Assembly (NCBI GenBank): GCA_025201865.1
Contig: MU603055.1
Span: 1 to 23,564, forward strand
Reading direction: 5' to 3'
Origin: Ramicandelaber brevisporus
Lineage: Eukaryota; Kickxellomycota; Ramicandelaberales; Ramicandelaberaceae
DNA: 23,564 nucleotides
The notes under the pieces were generated by a model. The model was not told where the DNA came from, did no database searches, and saw nothing but the letters and a program-made list of their open reading frames with translations. The translations under genes and the position numbers were made by a program. Shown here piece by piece: positions 15,262 through 23,428 of the stretch. Every line of letters starts with the position of its first letter. Within the stretch, counting starts at the first letter, position 1.

Positions 15262-16445
15262 ATGGCTACGGCAGTTGAGACGACGTCCGTTGACAGCACG
15301 AGTATCGGGGCCACCGAGCGCCTGGCAGCATTGGGTGTTCCGCAGCTGCCGCCACCAGCATCTCACAGATGGAAGACATCGCTGTTGCTCGAGCGCACTC
15401 CGCAGATTGTCACGGCACTGGTTGCTGCTCTGCGAACGGGTAAGCTCAACCCAGCTGACACGGCTAAGATATCACAGGCTGTCGACAAGTTGACTGCGAA
15501 TGACAATACAGGCAGCGCAGGCAGCGCAAACAGCAACAGCGGTGACAACAGCAGCACGACAGACACTGATGATAACACAGTAGTCGAGCAGAACGAGAAT
15601 TCGCAAACAGCAACAGCGGTGACAACAGCAGCACGACAGACACTGATGATAACACAGTAGTCGAGCAGAACGAGAATGCAGCCGAGAAAGCGGGCGATAA
15701 TGATGAGGAGCGCGACACTAGCATCTCGTTTGACGTTGTTAGCACGGCCTCTCGCGCTCTCCTTGAGGCATGCGACGAGAGCGAACGTCGGTCGTCGCCA
15801 TTCTGGCTGCACAAGTTACTCAAGGGCAGCTCAATTCATTTTACACCACCAAACCCGCGTCCAGCCCCCAAGCGCAGCAAGGAGCTCGATGCTCATCTAC
15901 AGCGTATTCGAAACCACCTTGATCAGCAGGAATACGACCGTATGGTTGAAGGATGGTCTCCATCAGTCACAGACGACATCCCGAAGCTTGCCAAAGGAAT
16001 CGACGCTAAATCACTTCGCAATCGGTCAAAGTCACACTCTAAATCCCAGACTACAGCAACAATCTCTACAGGCAACAGTCGGCAAACAGGGAAGGGAGTG
16101 GGAGACGGCACGAATCGCACAATCACTGGGCTCTCAATGAAAGAGTATACTCGTGAGATGCGTGAGGCATTCCAGCATGTCACTGTTGTGTTCAACATCT
16201 TGTTCTCAATGGTGGCTGTGTTTGCATTCTTTTACTACATTTCACCTTCGCTGATACCAGACTTTGCGTTCAGGATTCTCTGGTCTGGATTTGCTGCTAT
16301 AGTAGTTGGTGTTGCCGAGGCATGGCTCTATCTTAGCAAGTTGTTAGCAGTTTCACAGCCAGCATCAAACAACGACAGCGACGACGATCCTCGAACGACT
16401 AGTAAAGCTGCTGCTGCTTCATCGTCACATTCGAAACAAGACTAA
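15262..16445 (+). CDS. VMA12: V-ATPase assembly factor Vma12 (TMEM199 family), frame broken by a tandem duplication
   Basis: Vma12 works with Vma22 in the ER membrane to assemble the V-ATPase Vo sector. Frame 1 runs from the ATG at 15262 (GAGATGGC) to a TAG at 15658-15660. Family hallmarks follow in another frame to the TAA at 16443-16445: FWLHKLLKGSSIHFTPPNPR, then a PKRSKELDAHLQRIR/QQEYDRMV element, then MKEYTREMREAFQHV and two membrane helices (VVFNILFSMVAVFAFFYYIS; ILWSGFAAIVVGVAEAWLYL). The break is a perfect 76-bp repeat (15525-15600 and 15602-15677) with period 77; with one unit the frame is open for 368 aa. No AG-GT junction occurs in the repeat, so a GT-AG intron removing exactly one unit is not available. 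Either a real disabling mutation or an assembly/allelic artefact. It is convergent with MsrB (71-bp gap). Confidence 0.88.
15525..15677 (+). repeat. Perfect 76-bp tandem duplication with one-base spacer in VMA12
   Basis: Copies at 15525-15600 and 15602-15677 are identical and separated by a single T at 15601 (period 77, not a multiple of 3). The absence of any divergence between copies indicates a very recent event or an artefact. Confidence 0.97.
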
Positions 16446-16516
16446 CTACTCCCCCTGCCTTCATCGTTAAGATATGCTTAAACTTATGGCTTATTTCAAT
16501 ATTATTTGTACAACAA

Positions 16517-17203
16517 TCAATTCTTATCCTCTGGAGTGAACAACAGACAAACACCGTTAACACAATGGCGCTGGTCGGTTGGAGTGTTAAAGCCCTCGCC
16601 CTCAAACACATGTCCAAGATGGCTGTTGCAGTTTGCACAGGTGATTTCAATCCGCTTCATTCCATACGAGCTATCCACCTTCCGGTTGACCGCGCCAGGA
16701 ATGTTGTCAAAGAACGCTGGCCATCCACAGCCCGACGAGAACTTGGTGTCGCTCTTGTACAGCGGCGCCTCGCATGCAGCACACTGATACACACCAACAT
16801 CCTTGTGATGGATAAGGGCGGACGAGTTGGCCGGCTCAGTGGCAGATTCGCGCAGTACGCGGTACTGCAATGGAGTCAGCTTCTTGCGCAGCTCTTCTTC
16901 AGTTGGAGCTGGCTTGGCGGCAGCAGTGGCAGCGGCGGCGGCGGCAGCGGCGGTTGATGAGTCGGCCATCTTGTTACTGTTGCTGTTGTTCGTAAAAATA
17001 GATGAGTGGAGCAGTCGGGTTGCTTCTGGCGAAGAACAAAAGGAGGATGCCAGTGTCAGCACACGATGGCTGACCAAGCTGTGCAGGCTGCTGACTCGCC
17101 GCCAACTGCTGTGTGAAGCAGCGGCTCGATAGGTGCTGGAGCTGACCAAACGACCTCGCAGGTGAGAAGGTACACGTGTCCTATTCGACAGCAGGCGACG
17201 CAT
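16517..17203 (-). CDS. MXR2: Peptide methionine-R-sulfoxide reductase (MsrB), mitochondrially targeted
   Basis: MsrB reduces the R form of methionine sulfoxide in proteins. 228 aa: residues 1-70 are Arg/Ser-rich without acidic residues until 60 (MRRLLSNRTRVPSHLRGR...), a typical mitochondrial presequence. A second in-frame ATG (residue 79, at 16969) opens MADSST plus a poly-Ala run and could give a cytosolic form. The catalytic domain has zinc ligands in CAAC (141-144) and CANC (189-192), the GCGWPAF block (158-164), HLGHVFEGEG (195-204), and catalytic Cys214 in the RHCVN motif. Cys219 is a possible resolving cysteine. All key residues are present. It is divergent from the DAHP synthase gene over 292 bp. 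Confidence 0.97.
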   Translation of the reverse strand: MRRLLSNRTRVPSHLRGRLVSSSTYRAAASHSSWRRVSSLHSLVSHRVLTLASSFCSSPEATRLLHSSIFTNNSNSNKMADSSTAAAAAAAATAAAKPAPTEEELRKKLTPLQYRVLRESATEPANSSALIHHKDVGVYQCAACEAPLYKSDTKFSSGCGWPAFFDNIPGAVNRKVDSSYGMKRIEITCANCNSHLGHVFEGEGFNTPTDQRHCVNGVCLLFTPEDKN

Positions 17204-17368
17204 ATGAATTCAATATTGACGTTGAGGAGTCATACATCGATAACAGTCATGCATAAATTGGTGGCCGTTTCGTGATCTGCCGCTATACAACTGGGCTTGT
17301 CTTCTTCATCAATATCACTTTCTCGAACAGCAACAGCAACAGAAACAGAAACAGCGGCCACGTCGACT

Positions 17369-17403
<35 letters not shown>

Positions 17404-17495
17404 TACAGCAAAAGCAACCTGCCTACATAGAGCAGCACTCTTCAACCCACAACCATACCTACATTACAGGAACTCCAGCTAATATCTCATTCAAA
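17204..17495. promoter_or_regulatory. Divergent promoter MsrB / DAHP synthase
   Basis: Contains ATGACTC on the minus strand (GAGTCAT at 17227-17233), the core of a Gcn4/CpcA general-control site suited to an aromatic amino-acid gene. A CAACAG hexanucleotide repeat at about 17327-17404 would lie in the 5' leader of the DAHP synthase mRNA. Confidence 0.4.
17327..17404 (+). repeat. (CAACAG)n-type repeat in the 5' leader
   Basis: Imperfect AACAGC/AACAGA units interrupted by GGCCACGTCGACTG. Lies about 95-170 bp before the DAHP synthase ATG. Confidence 0.85.
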
Positions 17496-18689
17496 ATGGC
17501 TGTCCAGCTTAGCTCAGATCTCAATGGCCGCGCTGCCGGCAGTGATCAGCGTCAGTCGAACGGGAAGGAACAGATGACGGCGACGCCCAAGGCCTCGCCT
17601 GCCGCTGCCCCCGCTGCTGACTACGCTGACGATGCTCGTATCATCGGCCAAGACCCGCTGATTCCGCCACATATCCTGACGGAGCTCGAGCTGCCGATTA
17701 CCGAGCAGGCCAAGAGCACCATTGCTCGCGCTCGCAAGGTGTGTGCCGACATTGTGCATGGCCGCGACGACCGTCTCATGGTAGTCGTGGGGCCGTGCTC
17801 GATCCACAATATCGATGCTGCGCTCGAGTATGCAAACCTGCTCAAGCCTGCTGCTGACCGCCTGCAAGACGACCTTTGCATTGTGATGCGCGCCTACTTT
17901 GAAAAGCCGCGCTCCACCAAGGGCTGGCGTGGGCTCATCAATGATCCCGACTTGGACGGCACCTACCAAATCAACAAGGGTCTCCGTATGGCTCGCAAGC
18001 TGTACCTCGATATCAACAACATGGGCCTGCCGGTGGCCTGTGAGCTGCTTGACACCATTTCGCCGCAGTGGCTGGCCGATCTGGTCAGCTGGGGTGCCAT
18101 TGGTGCGCGCACCACCGAGTCCCAGAACCACCGTGAGCTGGCTTCTGGCGTGTCGATGCCGGTTGGCTTCAAGAATGGCACCAACGGCGACATCACCATT
18201 GCCGTCCAAGCCATGATTGCCGCTTCCTCATCGCACGTCTTCCTGGGTGTCACCAAGGCCGGCATTTCGGCCATCACTAAGACCAGCGGCAACCCCGACA
18301 CGTTTGTCATCCTGCGTGGCGGCAGCAAGGCTCCCAACTATGATGCCGAGTCTGTCAGCTCCACCGTGGCTCAGCTCGAGAAGGCCAAGGTCACTCCGCG
18401 TGTTGTGATTGATTGCTCCCACGGCAATTCCAACAAGGACCACCGCAACCAGCCCAAGGTTAATGCCGATGTCGCTGCTCAGGTTGCTAACGGCAGTGCT
18501 GGAATCATTGGCGTCATGATTGAGTCTAACCTGGTCGAAGGCCGCCAGGATGTGCCGCCAACTGGCCCGCAGGAGCTCATCTACGGCAAGTCAATCACGG
18601 ACGCCTGTATCGACTGGGCGACCACCGAGAAAATGCTCGATGAGCTTGCCTCTGCTGTGCGCGCTCGTCGTCTTGCAAACAAGGCTTAA
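17496..18689 (+). CDS. 3-deoxy-D-arabino-heptulosonate-7-phosphate (DAHP) synthase, class I
   Basis: First step of the shikimate pathway: phosphoenolpyruvate plus erythrose-4-phosphate gives DAHP. 397 aa, slightly longer than yeast Aro3/Aro4 because of an Ala/Pro/Ser-rich N-terminus (1-42). Conserved elements: VVVGPCSIHN (96-105, metal-ligand Cys101), MRAYFEKPRSTKGWRGLIND (131-150), ACELLDTISPQ (181-191), WGAIGARTTESQNHRELASG (199-218), VGFKNGT (223-229), ILRGGSKAPNY (272-282), VIDCSHGNSNKD (304-315, His309) and GVMIESNLVEGRQ (339-351, Glu343). The context CAAAATGGC supports the start. The N-terminal region carries feedback control in the family; whether this is the Phe- or Tyr-sensitive isozyme cannot be told. 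GC-rich, strongly biased codons suggest high expression. A Gcn4-like site lies upstream. Confidence 0.98.
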   Translation: MAVQLSSDLNGRAAGSDQRQSNGKEQMTATPKASPAAAPAADYADDARIIGQDPLIPPHILTELELPITEQAKSTIARARKVCADIVHGRDDRLMVVVGPCSIHNIDAALEYANLLKPAADRLQDDLCIVMRAYFEKPRSTKGWRGLINDPDLDGTYQINKGLRMARKLYLDINNMGLPVACELLDTISPQWLADLVSWGAIGARTTESQNHRELASGVSMPVGFKNGTNGDITIAVQAMIAASSSHVFLGVTKAGISAITKTSGNPDTFVILRGGSKAPNYDAESVSSTVAQLEKAKVTPRVVIDCSHGNSNKDHRNQPKVNADVAAQVANGSAGIIGVMIESNLVEGRQDVPPTGPQELIYGKSITDACIDWATTEKMLDELASAVRARRLANKA

Positions 18690-18732
18690 ACTCCTCTGCT
18701 CGTCCTTGTCCTCGCTTTAATCATGGGGAGGG

Positions 18733-18786
18733 GGTTATTGCACCCCGAAATGCGCCCCGTGGGGTGCAATAAACGGTGCAATAACC
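18733..18786 (+). repeat. Hairpin with alternative 3' arms around the DAHP synthase poly(A) signal
   Basis: The 5' arm GGTTATTGCACC (18733-18744) is complementary to GGTGCAATAACC (18775-18786). The overlapping TTATTGCACCCC (18735-18746) pairs equally well with GGGGTGCAATAA (18761-18772). Each pairing is 12 perfect bp, so two mutually exclusive stems can form. AATAAA (18768-18773) lies in the first 3' arm, about 80 nt past the stop codon. It could instead be the end of a mobile element. Confidence 0.75.
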
Positions 18787-18804
18787 TGACACAGGTCGTT
18801 GAAA

Positions 18805-19015
18805 ATTTTCTAAAAATATTGTGAAATATAAAAATATGAAAAATATGATCCCACTCTCTCGATATTTTTATATTTTTTATATTTTTATACTCTAGATATT
18901 TTCACAATTTTTGATACTTCTGATATTTTTATATCTTTTATATTGTTGATATATTCTATATTATTAATATCTACGATATTTTATATATTCCTGATATTCC
19001 CAATAAATATATATA
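18805..19015. repeat. AT-rich block of degenerate GATATTTTTATAT units
   Basis: Over 200 bp of A/T with recurring GATATTTTTATAT and TTTTATATTTTT words, including self-complementary parts (an AATATAAAAATATGAAAAAT-type arm against ATATTTTTATATTTTT). Composition is sharply unlike the GC-rich gene just upstream. Confidence 0.8.
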
Positions 19016-19285
19016 CTCGGGACCTAAAATGTCATTGAACACGTCATATTGATAATACAGTATATAATGCCTTTGAAATAGTAAAAATAAGACGAGAAAG
19101 GATACGGTGTGGGAGAGAGGGAGAGTGTAGTTTAGAATGTTTAATGTACAGCAAGTCTTGAGTCTTGTGAGAGGAACACCACGGACATCCACCGTCGTCA
19201 CCAGGTTGAGATGCGTAGAGAAGGCGCGTGCATCGTCGTTATTATACTCGAGTCGGTCGAATTGGTCGGTCGAGTCGTTTCTCAT
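18971..19285 (-). CDS. Weak hypothetical ORF (104 aa) with possible 5'-UTR intron
   Basis: Starts with an ATG at 19285: MRNDSTDQFDRLEYNNDDARA and a plausible hydrophilic segment to about residue 45. The second half is hydrophobic or AT-derived and runs into the AT-rich block. Upstream on minus there is GTATGT (donor, 19441-19436) and CTTCAG/CTGCAG (acceptors ending at 19299 or 19293), and a TATAAA at 19793-19788, with no ATG in between. That pattern would fit a gene with a spliced leader exon. No homology recognised; the true 3' end may differ. Confidence 0.25.
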   Translation of the reverse strand: MRNDSTDQFDRLEYNNDDARAFSTHLNLVTTVDVRGVPLTRLKTCCTLNILNYTLPLSHTVSFLVLFLLFQRHYILYYQYDVFNDILGPEYIYLLGISGIYKIS

Positions 19286-20057
19286 GTCGTCGCTGCAGCT
19301 GAAGTTGTGGTGTAAATAAAATCATAACAAAACAATAAGCAAGAGAAAGAACGGAAGCAGTTGTCAGCAACAATATCAATTAATCTGGAAGCGCATATTG
19401 GAACAGAGCTTGAAGCAGTAACAGAAGTAGTAGATACATACCAGTGACGCCAGTGTCAAACCAAGTGGAGTGTGGCTGATATATGCAGCAGCCAAGATCA
19501 ACTATGACCCAGAACCGTGGAGGGAAGCCTTGCGCCGGTGGGGGTGGGCAACTTGAGAGGAAACCAGTGTGGAGCCGCCGGTAGAAACGAGGGAACTTGC
19601 TGCGCTGCCGTGAGGGGGTGCCGCGAAGAGGGAGAGGACTTGAGTGTGCAACCGAAGTGCGAGTGTCTTGTCAAGCTGAGGAGTGCGAGCGAATATGTGG
19701 TGATGTCGAAAGAAAGGATAATGTTGTGTGCTGAACGACTCCAGACTACAAGCGCACACACGCCGACTCAACCAACACCCCACTCAGTTTATACTGCTGC
19801 CGACAGTCGCAGTTCAGCTGCAGTTTGTTATGAGGAGTTCTCTGTAGAGTTTATTCGTCCTTACTTCTCCTTAACTCACTACATGTTTATGTGAGGAGGA
19901 GTAGAATGCGTCCAGTGGCGCAATATGTGTGTCGTCTGCATGCATGGATATGTTGGTCTATGAGAATAATTGTTGAATAGGAATTGATACAGGTTGAATC
20001 AAATCATGATTTACGAAGTTCTAAAGTGTATTAAAAGTTCAGTTTGACGGAAGGAAG

Positions 20058-20216
20058 TTGTTATCTGAGCCGTTTTGCAACAGGAACTTGCTTGCTATGT
20101 CCGAGAAATGATCAAGCTCCATCTTACTCAGAGAACTTTGTTATCTGAGCCGTTTTGCAACAGGAACTTGCTTGCTATGTCCGAGAAATGATCAAGCTCC
20201 ATCTTACTCAGAGAAC
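20058..20216. repeat. Perfect 79-bp tandem duplication with one-base spacer
   Basis: Copies at 20058-20136 and 20138-20216 are identical and separated by a single T at 20137 (period 80). No open frame survives through both copies. Confidence 0.97.
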
Positions 20217-20315
20217 ATATTGAGTATGCATATCCAGGAGGAGACAAACTATTCAATATAATTTTCGATCCAGAACATAGTCTAAAAAGTGAGAGCTCCT
20301 ATCGTATAGACAAGA

Positions 20316-20678
20316 ATGCGGCTTTGTTGGAGGAATGGACTGCATGTTAATCAAAGCCTCGAGCCTGACATAAATCGCAGCCTAGATGAGGATTGGGCAG
20401 GTGGAACTGTCGTCACGCATGGTTTCAAGTTCAAATGTGTTACTCGAAAAGGCGAATGGCACGTCGGGAAGATGATGGCCACTCCAAAGCACGGCCGCGA
20501 CGACGTGACGTACAGCGCTTGTTTCATATTTCTCCACTCTGACTTGGATGCTGAAAAAGTACTCGATGGCGCCATGAAGGTGCATTTCCACAACCGTTTC
20601 AAGCAGTCCGATATTGTGTTCGTGAACCGCTACGACTGGAATCACTATCACAGCCTGCCAGTGTCCAAGAGTGTTTAG
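20316..20678 (+). CDS. Orphan hypothetical protein (120 aa) or last exon
   Basis: ATG in a fair context (AAGAATGC) with an in-frame TAG nine bases upstream, so this is the first start if unspliced. The protein is soluble and rich in His, Trp and Tyr (GFKFKCVTRKGEWHVGKMM, MKVHFHNRFKQSDIVFVNRY, DWNHYHSLP), without signal peptide or membrane segment. I do not recognise a family. A different frame just upstream (about 20200-20349) reads REHIEYAYPGGDKLFNIIFD and continues coding-like to a TAA. Joining the two by a small intron ending at CCTAG (about 20383-20387) keeps the frame for donors of the right phase, so this may be the 3' exon of a longer gene. AATAAA lies at 20797-20802. Confidence 0.45.
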   Translation: MRLCWRNGLHVNQSLEPDINRSLDEDWAGGTVVTHGFKFKCVTRKGEWHVGKMMATPKHGRDDVTYSACFIFLHSDLDAEKVLDGAMKVHFHNRFKQSDIVFVNRYDWNHYHSLPVSKSV

Positions 20679-21269
20679 TAAATAAGAATTTTAGCCCTTT
20701 TATTCTATTCCACCACACAGACCTCCGATTCACCTCGCCCCTTCGGTGGTCATGTTTTCTTCCTCTTGAAACACACTTTATTTCCCCATAGTTTTTAATA
20801 AAGAGTCTTCCAAATCTCAGTGACGACAAGGTGATGGATGAGGACATGAACACGAAACGCTCACATCTATCTTGGAAACTATTGGCGTATAATCATTTTG
20901 TTTCGTTCCTTTTTCCGTAGATTAAAATAGTAATGTAGTGCAGTGAGCTGTTTTTGTGTACAATCGTCGCCGCGAGTGCCGTTCCCTAATATCGGCCTAG
21001 GAGCACATCGATATTGTCCATAGCCAGCATAACAATATCAATCAAACAATACAGAATTTATAACTTTTTTCAAACGAAAGCAAAAGAAGGAGAAGTTTGG
21101 GTGACGAAGCCTTCCAAAGTCTCATATTATATTTTGAATACAAAAAACAGCATCGACTCCGAGTTTATAACTGTGATATTAGCCTTTACAATCAATATTG
21201 GGTGTATAAATATGTGCGAGTAATTTTGTCGTTAAACTCGCTCAACTCATCTTCATAAATGTCGATATA
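20679..21269. other. Intergenic region without visible gene
   Basis: Holds the AATAAA at 20797-20802 for the upstream ORF, an AATATCG / CGATATT inverted pair (about 20988-21016), and AT-rich sequence. The plus frame at 21014-21223 (69 codons) starts with an ATG but has AT-driven composition (Ile/Lys/Asn); I do not accept it. Confidence 0.5.
20797..20802 (+). terminator. Poly(A) signal of the orphan ORF
   Basis: AATAAA about 120 nt past the TAG at 20676-20678. Confidence 0.5.
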
Positions 21270-21945
21270 TCAACCACCTGGTGAGACACTGTCATGGTCA
21301 TCGCCGCCAACGATATCAAATAATGCTGCATCATCATTGAAATCAAATGTGCTATCTTCGATGTTGTCATCTCTATTTCTAGCTGAGTGCAGCAGTTGCT
21401 GTAGATTGAATATCGTTGGTAGCTAAAGATGAATGAACTGGAGTGTCTGTAGATGGCAATGTTGACGGAGGCAAAGCTGCTGACGCTGGCGATGAATGTA
21501 GATGTAATGGAGCCTGCTGTTGTTGTTCGATATCAGATGATACTTGCACTTGAGCTGCAGGCAGATGTGATAAAGGCTGTTGAATTGTTGGCTGGAATGG
21601 ACGAGGCGAATGAGGCTGCTGTATCAAATCCCGGCCGCTATCGCTGTGTTCTGATGCAGTTGGTAGTGTGTATGGTGGGTACAGCATGTACGGTGGGTAA
21701 GCTGATGCTAGTGCTTGTCGTCTTCGTCGTTCTTCATCTTCAACGATTGTTGAAGCAAAGCGCTGCAAATGCTGTCGTATCGTGTCTCTCGTTTTAAACT
21801 TCCCAAACGGCCCATCTTTAGCACGACGTTTGCACACTGGGCAATAACAGCGAAAGTGACTGCTGTCATGCGTGTAACCAAACGACACTTCTACATATGT
21901 ACTATACAGCCTGTCGATCAAGTCCTTGTCTGTTTGTGTGTTCAT
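21270..21945 (-). CDS. Zinc-finger protein, probably one intron, acidic C-terminus
   Basis: The ATG at 21945 opens MNTQTDKDLIDRLYSTYVEV. A zinc-finger-like element follows: FRCYCPVCKRR then GPFGKFKTRDTIRQHLQRF (CxC-x2-C with a distal His, C2H2-like), then an Arg/Glu helix and a Pro/Gln/Ser-rich tail. Unspliced, the frame stops at 21381-21379 (188 aa). A second minus frame overlaps that end and is strikingly acidic: IEDSTFDFNDDAALFDIVGG then DDHDSVSPGG, stop at 21272-21270. A GTATCA donor at 21543 and a CTACAG acceptor ending at 21399 (145-nt intron, TACCAAC branch-like site 17 nt before the end) join the two in phase to give 176 aa. That would make a DNA- or RNA-binding finger plus acidic-aromatic activation domain. 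The splice is my inference; a frameshift is the alternative. Target unknown. Confidence 0.5.
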
Positions 21946-22053
21946 CGAGATTACAGGCTGTGGTTGTTTTATGGTTGAGAGCAAAAGTGAATCTTGATCA
22001 AGCAAAAAAATAAACAAACAAACAACTACCACAGCGCTACGCGCATGAGTGCA

Positions 22054-22060
22054 TATATAT
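22054..22060 (-). promoter_or_regulatory. TATA box of the zinc-finger gene
   Basis: Alternating TATATAT about 110 bp upstream of the ATG at 21945, in the right orientation for the minus-strand gene. Confidence 0.4.
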
Positions 22061-22335
22061 GAGGCGAGACAGCAACAGCAACAGCAACAGTCATCCTACT
22101 CATCACTACTGGTTACTACTCACGACAGCAGTGATCACTACGAGCTAGAGATTACTCATCTCCTGTCACAAACTGTTCCACTTGCAGCTGTGTTCAGATT
22201 TGGTGAGTAGGCTGTGTGTCAAGCACTCCGTTATCCATCATTCCACACGAGTCAACTCCAGCGGTGTGTTTCAAGTGTGAAGGCAGCATTCTCCAGCTCG
22301 GTTCGGTTCGATTCAGTTTGGTTTGATTGGACCTT

Positions 22336-23200
22336 CATTCAAATCGCCAGTTGTCATCATGTGTATCATCGTTCACTTGGCAATATTCAACTATACTCTT
22401 GCTGTTCTCCGTGATACAGTCGACTGGCGACATTTGCACAAACTGGTACAGTGACAATGTAGCTTCAAAAACGGCTAAAGCCTGACATGGAGATGATTCA
22501 TTCTCAATTATCACGTTCACCGTGCTGCCGAAAGACAACACCATGTCTTCTTGTTCAAGGATGCTCGTATCAGCCTCGTTTGTCCTATATCAAATCAAAT
22601 CTGGCCTGTCTGGTTGGCATGATATCCACAGCCTTCAACAATCTCTTCTTGTGAGCCATGGATCAATGACTACATATGTGGCAATCCATTTCAACTGCAT
22701 CATCTCTCAAATGTCCAACAGCATCCCCTTCGTAACACGCTGTATCATCCTCCAATGTACAATTTGCAACTCTAGTCGCCCAGGGTTCTGTAGACACTTC
22801 CACCGAATCATGGAGATTGTTCATTCTATATTCATTGAATATCCTTTCACCCCACCATTTCTTTCACCTTAATCTTTGTTGTGTTTCAAATGCAGGCATC
22901 AAAAACATATACGCGACAAACTGTGACACGCTACTTCAAGTATGAAGCTCTTTGCCTATGACTCGGGTTGCTATTAAACTATACATCCGCAGGCACGAGA
23001 CACCATCAAATAGAGAATTGCTGCTGCCGTGGAGACTTCGATTTATGTTTATATCGAACAGGATTGAAACGCAGTACACCTTTCTTCACTCGTCCCTCTT
23101 CAAAACGGAGAATTGCTCGCAATTGGAATAGTCCGTGCTATACATTGACAGTGGCAACTGCACGTAGCGAGCTGGTGGTGGTTCAATGATAATTATACTT
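22336..23200 (-). pseudogene. Possible decayed or multi-exon gene on minus strand
   Basis: From about 23200 to 22590 one minus frame lacks TAA and TAG but holds four TGA. Between them it reads plausible protein: PPPARYVQLPLSMYSTDYSN, ERIFNEYRMNNLHDSVEVST, EPWATRVANCTLEDDTACYE, HKKRLLKAVDIMPTRQ. A second frame continues with TNEADTSILEQEDMVLSFGS and CITENSKSIVEYCQVNDDTH to a TGA. Two of the TGA codons sit inside GTGAAG/GTGAAA donor-like words, so short introns are possible; otherwise it is a decayed gene. TGA is a normal stop in this genome (it ends MsrB and the ligase). No family recognised. Confidence 0.25.
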
Positions 23201-23428
23201 TACTCTGCTTGATTTCAATACTCGCCTTCGGTTTCGAAGGTGTGCCAATTATATAAACGCCTCTCTAGGTACTCTCTCTCTGCACTCGTTTTCTAGGTGC
23301 TCTCCTTGTTTACATGCTTGCAGAAAATCGGCATCAGCTTGCTCTCTCCAGCCAATCAACTGCAGCTTTGCTCAGGAGATGGCATCTAAAAGTAATATAT
23401 TCTTGATATTTGATAAATTTTCATAAAC

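Larger units (their letters stand above)
18690..20315. other. Gene-poor region after DAHP synthase
   Basis: Contents in order: hairpin with embedded poly(A) signal (18733-18786), AT-rich block (about 18805-19015), a weak minus-strand gene candidate (18971-19285, with a TATA at 19793-19788), and the 79-bp tandem duplication (20058-20216). The plus frame at 19517-19894 begins with GTG and resembles nothing. Confidence 0.5.

Noticed and set aside
17514-18209. 231-codon minus-strand frame inside DAHP synthase
   Set aside because: Antisense shadow of a GC-rich, codon-biased gene; the sense protein is unmistakable and the antisense product has no family features.
19502-19894. Plus and minus frames of 90-125 codons
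   Set aside because: All start with GTG or another non-ATG codon, overlap each other, and show no recognisable protein; the minus strand here looks like a leader exon.
22304-22313. Perfect tRNA-like B box GGTTCGATTC
   Set aside because: Neither the T-stem complement nor an acceptor or anticodon stem surrounds it, so it is not a tRNA gene.
22336-23200. TGA read as a sense codon
   Set aside because: TGA terminates MsrB and the glutamine-synthetase-like gene at the expected family ends, so it is a stop in this genome.
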